Assembly (NCBI GenBank): GCA_029883975.1
Contig: JAOUIL010000003.1
Coordinates: 1 to 64,000 of the forward strand
Reading direction: 5' to 3'
Source: Betaproteobacteria bacterium
Lineage (GTDB): Bacteria > Pseudomonadota > Gammaproteobacteria > Burkholderiales > SG8-39
DNA length: 64,000 nucleotides
Part shown: positions 10,319 to 19,179 of the stretch, in pieces
Position numbering within the stretch: position 1 is the first letter of the stretch
Layout: each line of letters begins with the position of its first letter
The notes under the pieces: generated by a model
What the model was told of the DNA's origin: nothing
Databases searched by the model: none
Seen by the model: only the letters and a program-made list of their open reading frames with translations
Position numbers and translations under genes: made by a program

Positions 10319-10752
10319 TTCACCAGCTCCAGCGTGTCGGCTTCGCTGCGGTCGGCGCGTGCCAGGAGCGCATCATACTGGCGATGCAGGGTGCGCAGCT
10401 TCCGCTCGTCCTTGCGGCAGGGCGGGCATTCGAGGCAGTCGGCCTCGAGCGGGAAGGCGAGCGCCTCGTACCAGTGCTTCTGCTCCTCGGCGAAGAACAG
10501 GAACGGGCGGCCGCACTTGCGGCAGGCGCGCTTCGCGTCGTAGTAGTGCGTTACCGGGATCGTCGCCGGCCGCCGGCGCGGAAGGTCCGCCGCGATGGCG
10601 GTGCCCGGCACGCGCACGCCGGGACCCGAGTGCCAGTGGAGGAACACCTTGCCGTCGGGCGTGCTTTCGACGTCGAGGCCGGAGCGCCGCGGGCCCTTGC
10701 CGAAGCGCGGGTGCTCGACGTAGCTCGCGAATGGGCCGGCGGGAAGCTTCAG
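10165..10752 (-). CDS. Zinc-ribbon domain protein (zf-trcl type)
   Basis: CRKCGRPFLFFAEEQKHWYEALAFPLEADCLECPPCR; start codon uncertain (CTG near 10752). Confidence 0.6.
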   Translation of the reverse strand: MKLPAGPFASYVEHPRFGKGPRRSGLDVESTPDGKVFLHWHSGPGVRVPGTAIAADLPRRRPATIPVTHYYDAKRACRKCGRPFLFFAEEQKHWYEALAFPLEADCLECPPCRKDERKLRTLHRQYDALLARADRSEADTLELVKCALQLLESSVFTPKALPQLRALLRPLLADASGPRHAEATALLSRIKGIAA

Positions 10753-11381
10753 CGTGCGGCCTGTACGCCGGGGCCCACCGGCGGATACTTCCGGAATGCC
10801 AGCAGCGATTCCATGCGTTGCGAAAGCCGGACCAGGAGCGGGTGCTTGTCTGCCGGAACGACCTTGCTCAGTTCGGATTGCGTGAACTGCCAGGCGACGG
10901 CAGCGGCGATGCTGGCATGGGTCACTCCGGCGAAGATCGAGCCGCGCTCGCCGATCTCCCGCTCCAACCCGGCGTATGCCGCCAACAGCTGACCGCGCAC
11001 CCGCGCTAGCCAGGGCGCGTAGCGCGCGGATGCGGGCCGCAGGTTCACTTCGTAGACCATCTGGACGCTCTTCTCGCAGGCGGCGAGCGCCAGGCTTGCC
11101 GCGCGGAATGCATGCTGCAGATCCACCGGGTCCGGGGGCCAGAGGGAGCGGCCGCCCGTCTTCGTCGCCTCGACCAGTTGCAGGATCAGGCTGGAGTCCA
11201 TGACGACTTCCCCGTCGTCGCAGATCAATGTCGGGGCTTTGACGACCGGGTTGACGCTCCGGAACTTCTCGAAGGTGCTGAAGACGGAAATCGCCTCGTG
11301 CTCGAAGGGAACGCCGAGGCATTCGAGAGCGACTGCCACTCGGCGCACGTACGGCGAGTCGAGCATGCCGATGAGCTTCAT
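10749..11381 (-). CDS. Glutathione S-transferase family protein
   Basis: MKLIGMLDSPYVRRVAVALECLGVPFEHEAISVF N-terminal GST fold signature. Confidence 0.85.
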   Translation of the reverse strand: MKLIGMLDSPYVRRVAVALECLGVPFEHEAISVFSTFEKFRSVNPVVKAPTLICDDGEVVMDSSLILQLVEATKTGGRSLWPPDPVDLQHAFRAASLALAACEKSVQMVYEVNLRPASARYAPWLARVRGQLLAAYAGLEREIGERGSIFAGVTHASIAAAVAWQFTQSELSKVVPADKHPLLVRLSQRMESLLAFRKYPPVGPGVQAAR

Positions 11382-11463
11382 GGTGACCTTCCTCGGCCTG
11401 CCTACGCTGCGCCGCACCCTCGCGCGCCGAGGCAGCGGCAATGATCAGACCGCATGGGACAGG

Positions 11464-12204
11464 TCAGCCGCCTGCGATCGCCTGCCGCGCGGCCGAAGCC
11501 CAACGTTCCTCTTCCTCGATCGACGACGCGAAGCGCTTTGCGTGCTTGACCACGTCGTTGAACATCTCCATCGCGGCCTCGTGCTTGCCGAGGCGCAGAA
11601 GGAAGCTGCCATAGCGGTAGCGTGCCTCGAGCCCGACGAAGACTGGCGCAAGCTCGCGATACGCGGCCAGAGCGGCGTCGGTTTGCCCCTGGCCCTCCAG
11701 TACCCTGGCCTCCAGCAGCCGGGCTTCCAGCGGCCGGAACTTCGGTGCGTCGGACTTGAGCCGCGCGATGGCGGCGCCGGCCTTTCCCCAGTCGCTGGCC
11801 TCAATGCTCGCGCTTGCGAGCCCAAAGAGAATCGCGCCGTCGGATGCGTACGCGCCGGCGAGACAGCTCTCGTACAGCCTCATGGCTTCCAGGTACATCT
11901 GGTGATTCATGCACTCCGCGGCGAGCGCGAGCTTGTTGTCAAGGCTGCCGCAGATCTCCAGCTCCTCGGCCCGCTTCTTGAGGTCGGCGTCGGGCTGCAG
12001 AGCGCGCGCGAGGGCACGTGCGGCCTTGTTGGCGCTGCGCTGCTCGCGCGACCCGGGAAACACCTCCACAAAGTAGTAGATGATGCAGCCGGCCACAGGG
12101 AAGGCCATGATGACGAAGACCCACCAATAGGGCCGCCCGGTCTTCAGGGCGTGATATGCGAAGCAGAACTGGATGAAAAGAACGACCGCGCCAATGATCG
12201 GCAT
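11464..12204 (-). CDS. TPR-repeat protein with N-terminal TM segments
   Basis: MPIIGAVVLFIQFCFAYHALKTGRPYWWVFVIMAFPVAGCIIYYFVEVFPG then helical repeats. Confidence 0.65.
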   Translation of the reverse strand: MPIIGAVVLFIQFCFAYHALKTGRPYWWVFVIMAFPVAGCIIYYFVEVFPGSREQRSANKAARALARALQPDADLKKRAEELEICGSLDNKLALAAECMNHQMYLEAMRLYESCLAGAYASDGAILFGLASASIEASDWGKAGAAIARLKSDAPKFRPLEARLLEARVLEGQGQTDAALAAYRELAPVFVGLEARYRYGSFLLRLGKHEAAMEMFNDVVKHAKRFASSIEEEERWASAARQAIAGG

Positions 12205-12410
12205 CTTTCTTCCTCCCTGGCCCTACATTCCGCGCCTGCAGCTCTCCACGTGATCCAGCCGCAGATGAGGCGAGCTCCATGCTACGCATAAGAATGCCCG
12301 GAATGCCCGAAACCTGCACATGCCGGGAGGCGCCCGGACATGGATTAACAGATCTGGACGCCTCGCGAACAGGGAAAATTCCGCGCGGCCGCCAAACGGT
12401 ACCCCCACGC

Positions 12411-13037
12411 TCACGCGCGGAACAGGTGCAGCGCTTCCTCCCGGTCGATGAGCCAGGGGATGTACTTACCGGCCACGATCCAGCCCAGGCCAAACGCGCC
12501 GAGCGCAATTGCTTCGGCCCAGTAGGTCACGCGGAGCGCTTTCAGGGTCTCCGGCGGCAGCGCGAAGTTGGCGACGAGCGCAGCCAGCATGCACGCGACC
12601 ATGATCAGGCCGCAGACGAAGTAGATCTTGCTGCGCCGGCCCTTCTTCCCGGGCATGCCCTTGGTCTTCATGCGGAAGTAGACGAAGCAGAAGTAGGCGA
12701 GGATGGAGAAGAGCACCCCCGCCGCGACGTAGTGGGTCACAGATACGGCGGTCGTCGGGCAGGTGTCGCATGCCGTAGGCAAGAGCGCCACGGCGATTGC
12801 CGCGACGGACGCGGTCTTGCTCCAGCGGCTCTCCGCCGGCGCATGGCCGTTGTAGGCCCACAGGAGCGCGGCGACGACGAACAGCAGGCCGACGAAGAAG
12901 TCGCGGCTCTCGGTATGGTAGGAAGCGCTGATGGACGACAGGGCCGTCGTGGAGATCGCGCTCACCACGATGGGGAGCGCCACGGCGATGATGCCCATCA
13001 GCAGGCGCAGCGCGCGGTAGTCGAAGACCGGTGTCAT
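12411..13037 (-). CDS. Hypothetical multi-pass membrane protein
   Basis: MTPVFDYRALRLLMGIIAVALPIVVSAIS..., several TM segments. Confidence 0.65.
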   Translation of the reverse strand: MTPVFDYRALRLLMGIIAVALPIVVSAISTTALSSISASYHTESRDFFVGLLFVVAALLWAYNGHAPAESRWSKTASVAAIAVALLPTACDTCPTTAVSVTHYVAAGVLFSILAYFCFVYFRMKTKGMPGKKGRRSKIYFVCGLIMVACMLAALVANFALPPETLKALRVTYWAEAIALGAFGLGWIVAGKYIPWLIDREEALHLFRA

Positions 13038-13369
13038 GACCGCCCTCCCCTCGACAGGCCGCAACGCGGCTAGCATGCGCCCGAACGCACGCGCTTGCGC
13101 GTGCCGTCAGGCCGTCACGGAATATCAGATAACCAGATATCTCGGCGGGCGCTATATGAGCCACCGCGCACCCCCCAGCCACGCCGCGCGGAAACTCGGA
13201 CGTCAGCGGCAGGCAGCCAGGGTCGGCGGGTTCTGGCCTGAGCACGGGTGATCGACTTGGTCCGCGTAATTCCCGGACCGGTTCAGGCCATTTGCAGCCT
13301 GCGCAGCGCGTAGACGGCCATCGTGCCGGCAATTGGACTCTTCTCAAGTGTGAGTTCGAGGTGTCCACT

Positions 13370-13852
13370 TTATCGAATGAGGTTCCCCGTCCGCACCACT
13401 GCCAGGCTATGCTCGTTCCGATCCCACCTCTGGTCCGCAATCGAGTTGTTCATTCGACCCAGAACTTCGGGATGCCGTCTTCCACCGTGAAACCAAAAAA
13501 GCATGGCGCTGTTCACGTCTGTCATCACGAGCTGGTTCGGGGTCATGCGATTGCGCTGTAACCGGACGCTGGTGGTACCCGTCTCTCGCGTGAAGCACAC
13601 TTGATCCTTGCCTTTGATTTCCCACATCCGCGGCTGAGGTTGTTTTCCCGGCTCGATGAAGATTCCTTTGCCATCGGCACGATAGTGCCCGACACGGCCG
13701 GCGCTGAATTTGAACGTCTTGTTGGAGAAAAGCTCGCGAAGTTCTTGCGGATTCCTGATGTCGATCCAGTCCTTTGGACTCTGCGCCACCGCGGGCGCAC
13801 ACAGCGCGCAAGTCAAAGCGGTTGCCAGATATGTGACGCGTCTCAATTTCAT
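13370..13852 (-). CDS. Hypothetical exported protein, terminal gene next to cassette array (own attC not found)
   Basis: Signal peptide MKLRRVTYLATALTCALCAPAVAQS; lies just past attC 13960-14019 in array orientation. Confidence 0.65.
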   Translation of the reverse strand: MKLRRVTYLATALTCALCAPAVAQSPKDWIDIRNPQELRELFSNKTFKFSAGRVGHYRADGKGIFIEPGKQPQPRMWEIKGKDQVCFTRETGTTSVRLQRNRMTPNQLVMTDVNSAMLFWFHGGRRHPEVLGRMNNSIADQRWDRNEHSLAVVRTGNLIR

Positions 13853-13959
13853 GGCGTTGCCTTCCAGGGCGTTAGATTAGGAATGATCAGGACTACGCCA
13901 GGGCCACAATATCGCGCGTCATGTGTCACCTCCTTTCGCTCGCCATCGGCAGTGAGCGA

Positions 13960-14019
13960 GCCTAACGTTCCGGTTCAGCTGCGGCGCGAAGCGCCGTCCG
14001 CTGCAACCGGTTGTTAGCT
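13960..14019 (-). other. attC: Integron attC recombination site (attC-1)
   Basis: GCCTAAC...GTTAGCT boundaries; stem CCGGTTcAGCtGCGGCGC-GAA-GCGCCGtCCGCTGCAACCGG with unpaired bases. Confidence 0.88.
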
Positions 14020-14057
14020 GTTCTGACGACCGATCAGGCTTGGATCAAGCCAACGCG

Positions 14058-15488
14058 CTATTGCAGCCGCTGCAACTGCGGCGGTGTCCACTTGCCATTC
14101 AAGGCCTCCTCTTTGGGCCAGTAGAGGCGAATAACAGGCATAAACCAGCCCTTGGGCGCCGGCAACCAGTTGGACTCTTTATCCTTACCGGGGGATTCGT
14201 TCTGGAAATACAGCGTCAACCCACCATCGGCGTCGTATTTGAACTGATCCAGCATCGTCGAATTGAGGAGGTAGCGGTTGATCGAATTATCAACCAGCAG
14301 GATCTCCGGCATGCGATACATGGTTATCGACCAGAACGCGTTCACCGGCGGCAGTTGGCCCTTTGCAAAGTGCAGCGTGTAACGTTTGCTGCCATCCAGC
14401 TTTTGTCCTTCGTTATCGAGAACCAATAACGGATAGATCGCTTCGGCGGCCGAGTTGCCATAGATGCCATTGACGGCGCCTCCCATGCGATAGAGGTAGT
14501 TGTTCTTCAGGTACTCGCGCGTGCCGAACATCTGGCCGGAAGTCACTTGTTTCGCATCGATCCGTTTCTGCAGCTGAGCAAACTCGGCCAGGGCATCGGC
14601 CATGCCTTGCTCAATGGCTTTACGCATTTCAGGCGAGAGCTTGCTCGCGTCGAAGGTCTTGCCCGCGCCAACGCCGATCCTGGCAAAGCGTGCCATCAGT
14701 TGCTTTTCGGAAGGAACCGTCGGGCAGAACTCAAGAACGAAATCCAGAACACTGAAAAACTCAGGTGACGTTCTCTGTGTTTCTGGCGTGAGCGGCTTGA
14801 TGAAATCAATGGCTGGCGCCGCTATTGGAGCGGGCTGTCCCAGAAACGCGGACAGCGGTTGTGCCTTATAGCCGGCCTGTAATTTCTTTACGTTGTCGAG
14901 GTCGGCCGGATTGAAAAGCTGCGTGCGAAAAGCGCCAAAGACAAATTCGGTCTCCGACTGGATCACCTTCTTGATGCCTTTGGGTGCCTTGCCTTTCCAG
15001 TTTGGTCCGGCAATCAGGTAGCTGCCGCCGTCGTTGCCGGTGGTCCGGCTGCCGATATAGGCAAAATTATGGGTATAGGCATCGACGAGCTGGACGGAGA
15101 AATAGCGCTTCTTGTCTATCTTCGGCACGGTGAGCACAATGGGCTCGGCGCGCAAATCCATACCGATGAAAGAGTACGGTGTGTCCGAATTGGGTGTCTG
15201 GATGGCGGTGTCCTGCGGCGTGAAGACGCGAGGAACGTTGAGCAGTTGATTCCAGGGTGCTTTGTAATTGGGGTCTTTTTTCTCATGAAAGTAGGAGTAC
15301 TGGATGCGGTAGTGGTCCACCATCGGGAAACCGTAAATGTAGGCCTCCTTGGCGATGGCGCGGGCTTCCGCGGGGGTGACGGATTGTGCAGCGTGCGCCG
15401 CCGGGAACACCCACGTGGCAAGCAACGCCATTGTGAAGGCGATGGCTTTTGCGCTTTTGGTTTTCATGTCTTCTGTTTCCAATTGCAT
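14058..15488 (-). CDS. DUF1254/DUF1214 domain exported protein
   Basis: AKEAYIYGFPMVDHYRIQY...TPNSDTPYSF...NAFWSITMYRMPEILLVDNSINRYLL; signal peptide after M at codon 8. Confidence 0.85.
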   Translation of the reverse strand: MQLETEDMKTKSAKAIAFTMALLATWVFPAAHAAQSVTPAEARAIAKEAYIYGFPMVDHYRIQYSYFHEKKDPNYKAPWNQLLNVPRVFTPQDTAIQTPNSDTPYSFIGMDLRAEPIVLTVPKIDKKRYFSVQLVDAYTHNFAYIGSRTTGNDGGSYLIAGPNWKGKAPKGIKKVIQSETEFVFGAFRTQLFNPADLDNVKKLQAGYKAQPLSAFLGQPAPIAAPAIDFIKPLTPETQRTSPEFFSVLDFVLEFCPTVPSEKQLMARFARIGVGAGKTFDASKLSPEMRKAIEQGMADALAEFAQLQKRIDAKQVTSGQMFGTREYLKNNYLYRMGGAVNGIYGNSAAEAIYPLLVLDNEGQKLDGSKRYTLHFAKGQLPPVNAFWSITMYRMPEILLVDNSINRYLLNSTMLDQFKYDADGGLTLYFQNESPGKDKESNWLPAPKGWFMPVIRLYWPKEEALNGKWTPPQLQRLQ

Positions 15489-15493
15489 TTCGA

Positions 15494-17014
15494 TTATTTG
15501 ACCAGCTCAAAATCACCGGGCTTCCAGGTCTTGTCGAACCAGGGCTGGAGCGGGCCGTACAGACGCAATAGCACGTTCCAGCCCTTGCCGGGCACAGTCT
15601 GCACCCAGTTGGACTCGTGACCCTTCGGTGCGGTCGGGCCGAACCAGACGTCCACCGAGGAGTCGGCATTGATGACGACACCTTTTCTCTGGCTGCTGAT
15701 GCTCGGGAACTGATGGTCGGTCTGCAGCATCGAACGCGTCTGGTTGTCATAGACCACGATTGACCAGAAGTTCTTGGCCGGGATGTTGGGTGGCAGGTGA
15801 ATCTTGTAGGTCTTGCTGCCATCCAGCGGCTTGCCCTCGGAATCGGTGGTCGCCGCGGCGTACTGAGAACCGACGCCGACGATCTTCATCGCCATGGCGG
15901 GGGTGATGCCGGTGGCGTAGTAGTGGAACAGGACGCGTCCATCGAGGTTGCGAACGCCGGGTTGCTTCAGGAACTCGTAGCTGCCGCCGGCGAAACTGGT
16001 GAACCACTTCCGATCTGGGTAGTAGTAGACGCCGTCGATGCGGGGACGAAACGTAAGGGCGCGCGAAGTCGCACTGGCCACTGCCGCCGCCTCGGTGAGG
16101 ATCTTTTTCATGCGGGCATCGGGCGCGAAATTCTTGTCCTTCTCGATGCCGATGGCGGCGAGCAGGCCGAGCGTTTCCGGATTCAGCGCTTCGTTCGGTT
16201 CATACTGAACAATCGCGTTCACTTCCTCGTAGAAGTGGAAGTCGTTGGCATGAATCGTGTTGAATTCCTTGCCCGATACATTGATGAACTTCATCGGCGG
16301 CGGGTTCTTCGCATCGGAGAGCGAATAGACCTTGAAGAAGTTCTTGGTGTTGTCGAGGGACGTTTTCGTGCTGCCGTTGTCCAGGAAGCCACGATAGAAC
16401 ATCAGGTTGCCATAGGTTGGTGAGCGCATCACGACATAACCTTTCGGCACCTCACCCTTGTACCCCGGGGGCAGGAGCAGAAACTTGCCACCCTTGCCCT
16501 TATCCGGGCCAGCGTTTCCAAAGTCGCCCACATACTTGAACCAGTGGTCATCAACGATGCCGAGGACGTTCGGTGGCGTTTCGAGGACTAGCGGTCCCTT
16601 GCTGGTGTCCAGCCACGCCATGTGGTAGACGCTCTCGGTATTGGGTGTCAAGAAGAGCGACTTCGAGTCCATCAGGCGTTCCATGATGAGCAGGGTCTGG
16701 TTGTTCACCGCCCCCTGGCTGGCCCACCCAACACGGATAGCTTCAGCCGACGCACCCGGCATCGCGTTGAGAAAGGCCTCTACGCCGCGCATGAAGTCGA
16801 GGTTGTCATAGACCTTCTGCGTGGTGGCATCGTCAGGAAAACCATCGAAGAATTTCAACGTGCCGATGCGTGTCTCGACGCTGTCCGGCGTGGTGATGGC
16901 CTTGGGAATGTCCGTCGTCATCTTCATCTGCGGGGGCGCCGCCGCGAACGTGGCTGTTGCCAAGAAGAGCAGCGCGCCAAGAGTGCCGCTTACTTGGGCT
17001 GGAGTAATTTTCAT
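15494..17014 (-). CDS. DUF1254/DUF1214 domain exported protein (tandem paralogue)
   Basis: Signal peptide MKITPAQVSGTLGALLFLATATFAAA; TPNTESVYHMAWLDTSKGPLVLETPPN; NFWSIVVYDNQTRSMLQTD. Confidence 0.85.
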   Translation of the reverse strand: MKITPAQVSGTLGALLFLATATFAAAPPQMKMTTDIPKAITTPDSVETRIGTLKFFDGFPDDATTQKVYDNLDFMRGVEAFLNAMPGASAEAIRVGWASQGAVNNQTLLIMERLMDSKSLFLTPNTESVYHMAWLDTSKGPLVLETPPNVLGIVDDHWFKYVGDFGNAGPDKGKGGKFLLLPPGYKGEVPKGYVVMRSPTYGNLMFYRGFLDNGSTKTSLDNTKNFFKVYSLSDAKNPPPMKFINVSGKEFNTIHANDFHFYEEVNAIVQYEPNEALNPETLGLLAAIGIEKDKNFAPDARMKKILTEAAAVASATSRALTFRPRIDGVYYYPDRKWFTSFAGGSYEFLKQPGVRNLDGRVLFHYYATGITPAMAMKIVGVGSQYAAATTDSEGKPLDGSKTYKIHLPPNIPAKNFWSIVVYDNQTRSMLQTDHQFPSISSQRKGVVINADSSVDVWFGPTAPKGHESNWVQTVPGKGWNVLLRLYGPLQPWFDKTWKPGDFELVK

Positions 17015-17066
17015 GATTCGGCTTCCTCTTTGTCTATGTTTTGTGAGTTCTGCCTATGGGTAATAC

Positions 17067-17147
17067 AGCTAACGTTCCGGCTTTGCCGCGCGGTGCGCAG
17101 CGCGCAGCGCCAAGCGTAACGCGTCGGTCAACAACCGGCTGTTAGAT
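17067..17147 (-). other. attC: Integron attC recombination site (attC-2)
   Basis: AGCTAAC...GTTAGAT, imperfect palindrome CGTTCCGG.../...CCGGCTGTTAG. Confidence 0.88.
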
Positions 17148-17177
17148 GGCACAAGGTAAAGACTCCGCATCGTTGGC

Positions 17178-17561
17178 CTATGGCATGTCCAGCCAATAGC
17201 AGAATCCAAGAAGGTACAGCAGCAAGTGAATAGCGAGAGCCGAGGCTAGAGCTACAGGCAGCAAGGCAGCAACGGCAATTCCGACGTTGTATCTTCTCGT
17301 TACCCATGTCGTGGCGCCCGCTTCTCCGAGGACGAACGCGGCAGACCAGATGCGGCAGTTATCGTGAAATGGAGTCGGAGCGCCATGGACTCCGATAGAA
17401 CTGCACGAGAACTCGTAGGCGCAAAAGGGCAAGAAGAGGGGGTTAACGACATAGATCAGAGGCCAGGCGAGCACGAGCACCGCCACAGTGAGAATAGGCG
17501 GGATTGCTGCGATGCCAATCAGCCGCAGCGCTAATTGCGCCGTGTTGATTGCCTGTGCCAT
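17178..17561 (-). CDS. Hypothetical membrane protein (cassette gene)
   Basis: 127 aa, 3-4 TM; ATG overlaps recombination core GTTAGATG. Confidence 0.7.
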   Translation of the reverse strand: MAQAINTAQLALRLIGIAAIPPILTVAVLVLAWPLIYVVNPLFLPFCAYEFSCSSIGVHGAPTPFHDNCRIWSAAFVLGEAGATTWVTRRYNVGIAVAALLPVALASALAIHLLLYLLGFCYWLDMP

Positions 17562-17649
17562 CTAACGTGCCCGGTAACCGGTGCGTGCCCGGTAGCCTAG
17601 GCGCATGGCGGCGCGTCCGCACGCGTCCGCGTTGACCGGGGGGTTAGGT
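17560..17649 (-). other. attC: Integron attC recombination site (attC-3)
   Basis: ATCTAAC...GTTAGGT, matching RYYYAAC/GTTRRRY, 90 nt. Confidence 0.88.
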
Positions 17650-18075
17650 AGCAGCCTTGTCATCGGGTATGAGTCGCTTTCCCAGGCTGACCGTTTGATC
17701 TTGTACATATCCCAGGCGCTCGTAGAACGCTAAGACGGCAGCATTCGTGGAGCGAATTTGCATGTTCAGCTTCGGACAGCCGATGGCTCTCAACATCTCT
17801 TCGACCCGGACCATAAGCGCCCGCCCTAGCCCGCGGCGCCTATACCGCTCTGCGACCGCTAGATAGTTGACCCAACCACGGTGGCCGTCGAACCCGGCCA
17901 TTACCGACGCTATCACGCCGCCATCCAGCAGACCCACCAAGAACAGCTCGGGCTGGACGGTGAGCTTTCTTTGGATGTCCTTGCGAGGATCGTTCCAGGG
18001 CCTGACTAAGTCACATTCGTTCCACAGACGAACGACCGCCGCTTCATCGGCGTCCTGGTATCTCCGGATATCCAC
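17644..18075 (-). CDS. GNAT family N-acetyltransferase (cassette gene)
   Basis: MDIRRYQDADEAAVVRLWNEC...YLAVAERYRRRGLGRALMVRVEEML; GTG start; stop TAA lies in attC R box. Confidence 0.85.
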   Translation of the reverse strand: MDIRRYQDADEAAVVRLWNECDLVRPWNDPRKDIQRKLTVQPELFLVGLLDGGVIASVMAGFDGHRGWVNYLAVAERYRRRGLGRALMVRVEEMLRAIGCPKLNMQIRSTNAAVLAFYERLGYVQDQTVSLGKRLIPDDKAAT

Positions 18076-18082
18076 TGCTGCT

Positions 18083-18163
18083 ACCTAACGTTCGCGTTTT
18101 GCCGCGCCGCACGGAGTGCGTAGCGCGGAGTAGTAGGCGTCGGTCAACAACGCGGTGTTAGGC
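18083..18163 (-). other. attC: Integron attC recombination site (attC-4)
   Basis: ACCTAAC...GTTAGGC, matching RYYYAAC/GTTRRRY, palindromic interior. Confidence 0.88.
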
Positions 18164-18544
18164 CGCATGTTTGGCCTGACGGAAGAGAACCCACGCAGCA
18201 ACCAATATCACCCACCCGATCAGAAAGACCGGTATGCCTATGCTCGATGTAAGCAAGACGGCGGTCAGAGAACCGCCGACGCAGATGCCACCGCCAATTG
18301 CGGATAACACATAGCTCTTGCGTAGGCGCGCGTTGCTATCGCTCGCGCGCTGTTCGCGGCGAGCTACGCTGCCGAATAGGGGCGCGATCAAGAGCGCCGC
18401 GACACCAATAGCCGCTCCTATCGCAGTAGGCACCCAAGGTGCGATCGTTTCTGAGCCTGGAAATCGAGACAGCGCGTACCCGAGCAAAGCACAGACCGCC
18501 ACTACGCTGATCATCTGTAAGACATTGGCAGTTGCGCGATTCAT
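18158..18544 (-). CDS. Hypothetical membrane protein (cassette gene)
   Basis: MNRATANVLQMISVVAVCALLGYALSRF..., 3-4 TM; ORF track start (18622) would read through attC, so ATG 18544 preferred. Confidence 0.7.
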   Translation of the reverse strand: MNRATANVLQMISVVAVCALLGYALSRFPGSETIAPWVPTAIGAAIGVAALLIAPLFGSVARREQRASDSNARLRKSYVLSAIGGGICVGGSLTAVLLTSSIGIPVFLIGWVILVAAWVLFRQAKHAA

Positions 18545-18547
18545 GCG

Positions 18548-18634
18548 GCCTAACGTCTTGGTGTGCCGCGGGCCAGTGCGAGGCCTTGATACCGCGGTGC
18601 GCTGGCGGCCCGTCGGCACCACCTAAAGTTAGCG
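18548..18634 (-). other. attC: Integron attC recombination site (attC-5)
   Basis: GCCTAAC...GTTAGCG, outer pairing GGTGTGCCG/CGGCACCACC. Confidence 0.86.
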
Positions 18635-18931
18635 AGCACGGGTACGAGGGCGCCAGTAGAAGGGGCGTCGGGAATGATGCGCGATGGCGAATATGACGAT
18701 GCCATCGGGCTCCGGGCGGTAGACCAGGGAGAATCGGAACCCCTTGACGATGACCCGGCGTGTATTGGCACGGGAAGGGGAGCCAGACTGAGGAAACGCA
18801 AGAGCGCGGGCTGCGGCCTCTTCCACAGCCGCGGTGAAGCGCTCGCCCAAGCCGGGTTGCGCTTCATTGTGATAGATGACTTCGGCGAGGAACTCTAGGC
18901 GCGCCGCGGCTATGAACCGCGCGCGCTTCAC
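18629..18931 (-). CDS. ParE/RelE-superfamily toxin (cassette gene)
   Basis: AARLEFLAEVIYHNEAQPGLGERFTAAVEEA...VIVKGFRFSLVYRPEPDGIVIFAIAHHSRRPFYW. Confidence 0.88.
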   Translation of the reverse strand: MKRARFIAAARLEFLAEVIYHNEAQPGLGERFTAAVEEAAARALAFPQSGSPSRANTRRVIVKGFRFSLVYRPEPDGIVIFAIAHHSRRPFYWRPRTRAR

Positions 18932-19179
18932 CGAGCGAGGCGTCTTGCCTCGGCAAATACGTCTTCGGCCGAGATCGTTGGCAGTTCACCGCGATCGTAT
19001 GCGGCCGCGCGCTCTTCAATCTCGCGGTCCCATGCCGCTTCGATCTCCGCAAGCGGTGGATCCTGGATGGACTCCAACAGGAGCTCCGCCAGCTGCGCAC
19101 GCTCGTCGGCCGTAAGAGATTTGGCCTGCTTTTCCAGTTCCTTAAGCGCGTTCGACATATCTAGGCCTCCGCGGGTCAC
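18928..19179 (-). CDS. Addiction-module antitoxin (putative addiction module component family)
   Basis: MSNALKELEKQAKSLTADERAQLAELLLESI...IEAAWDREIEERAAAYDRGE; overlaps toxin start by 4 bp. Confidence 0.88.
   Translation of the reverse strand: MTRGGLDMSNALKELEKQAKSLTADERAQLAELLLESIQDPPLAEIEAAWDREIEERAAAYDRGELPTISAEDVFAEARRLAR

Noticed and set aside
13871-13877. GTTAGAT as a further attC boundary
   Set aside because: Matches GTTRRRY but has no RYYYAAC partner or palindromic interior within 60-130 bp; likely chance.
18158-18622. Extended start (18622) for the cassette membrane protein
   Set aside because: The extension is translated attC DNA; ATG at 18544 lies just after the recombination site and gives a normal hydrophobic N-terminal region.
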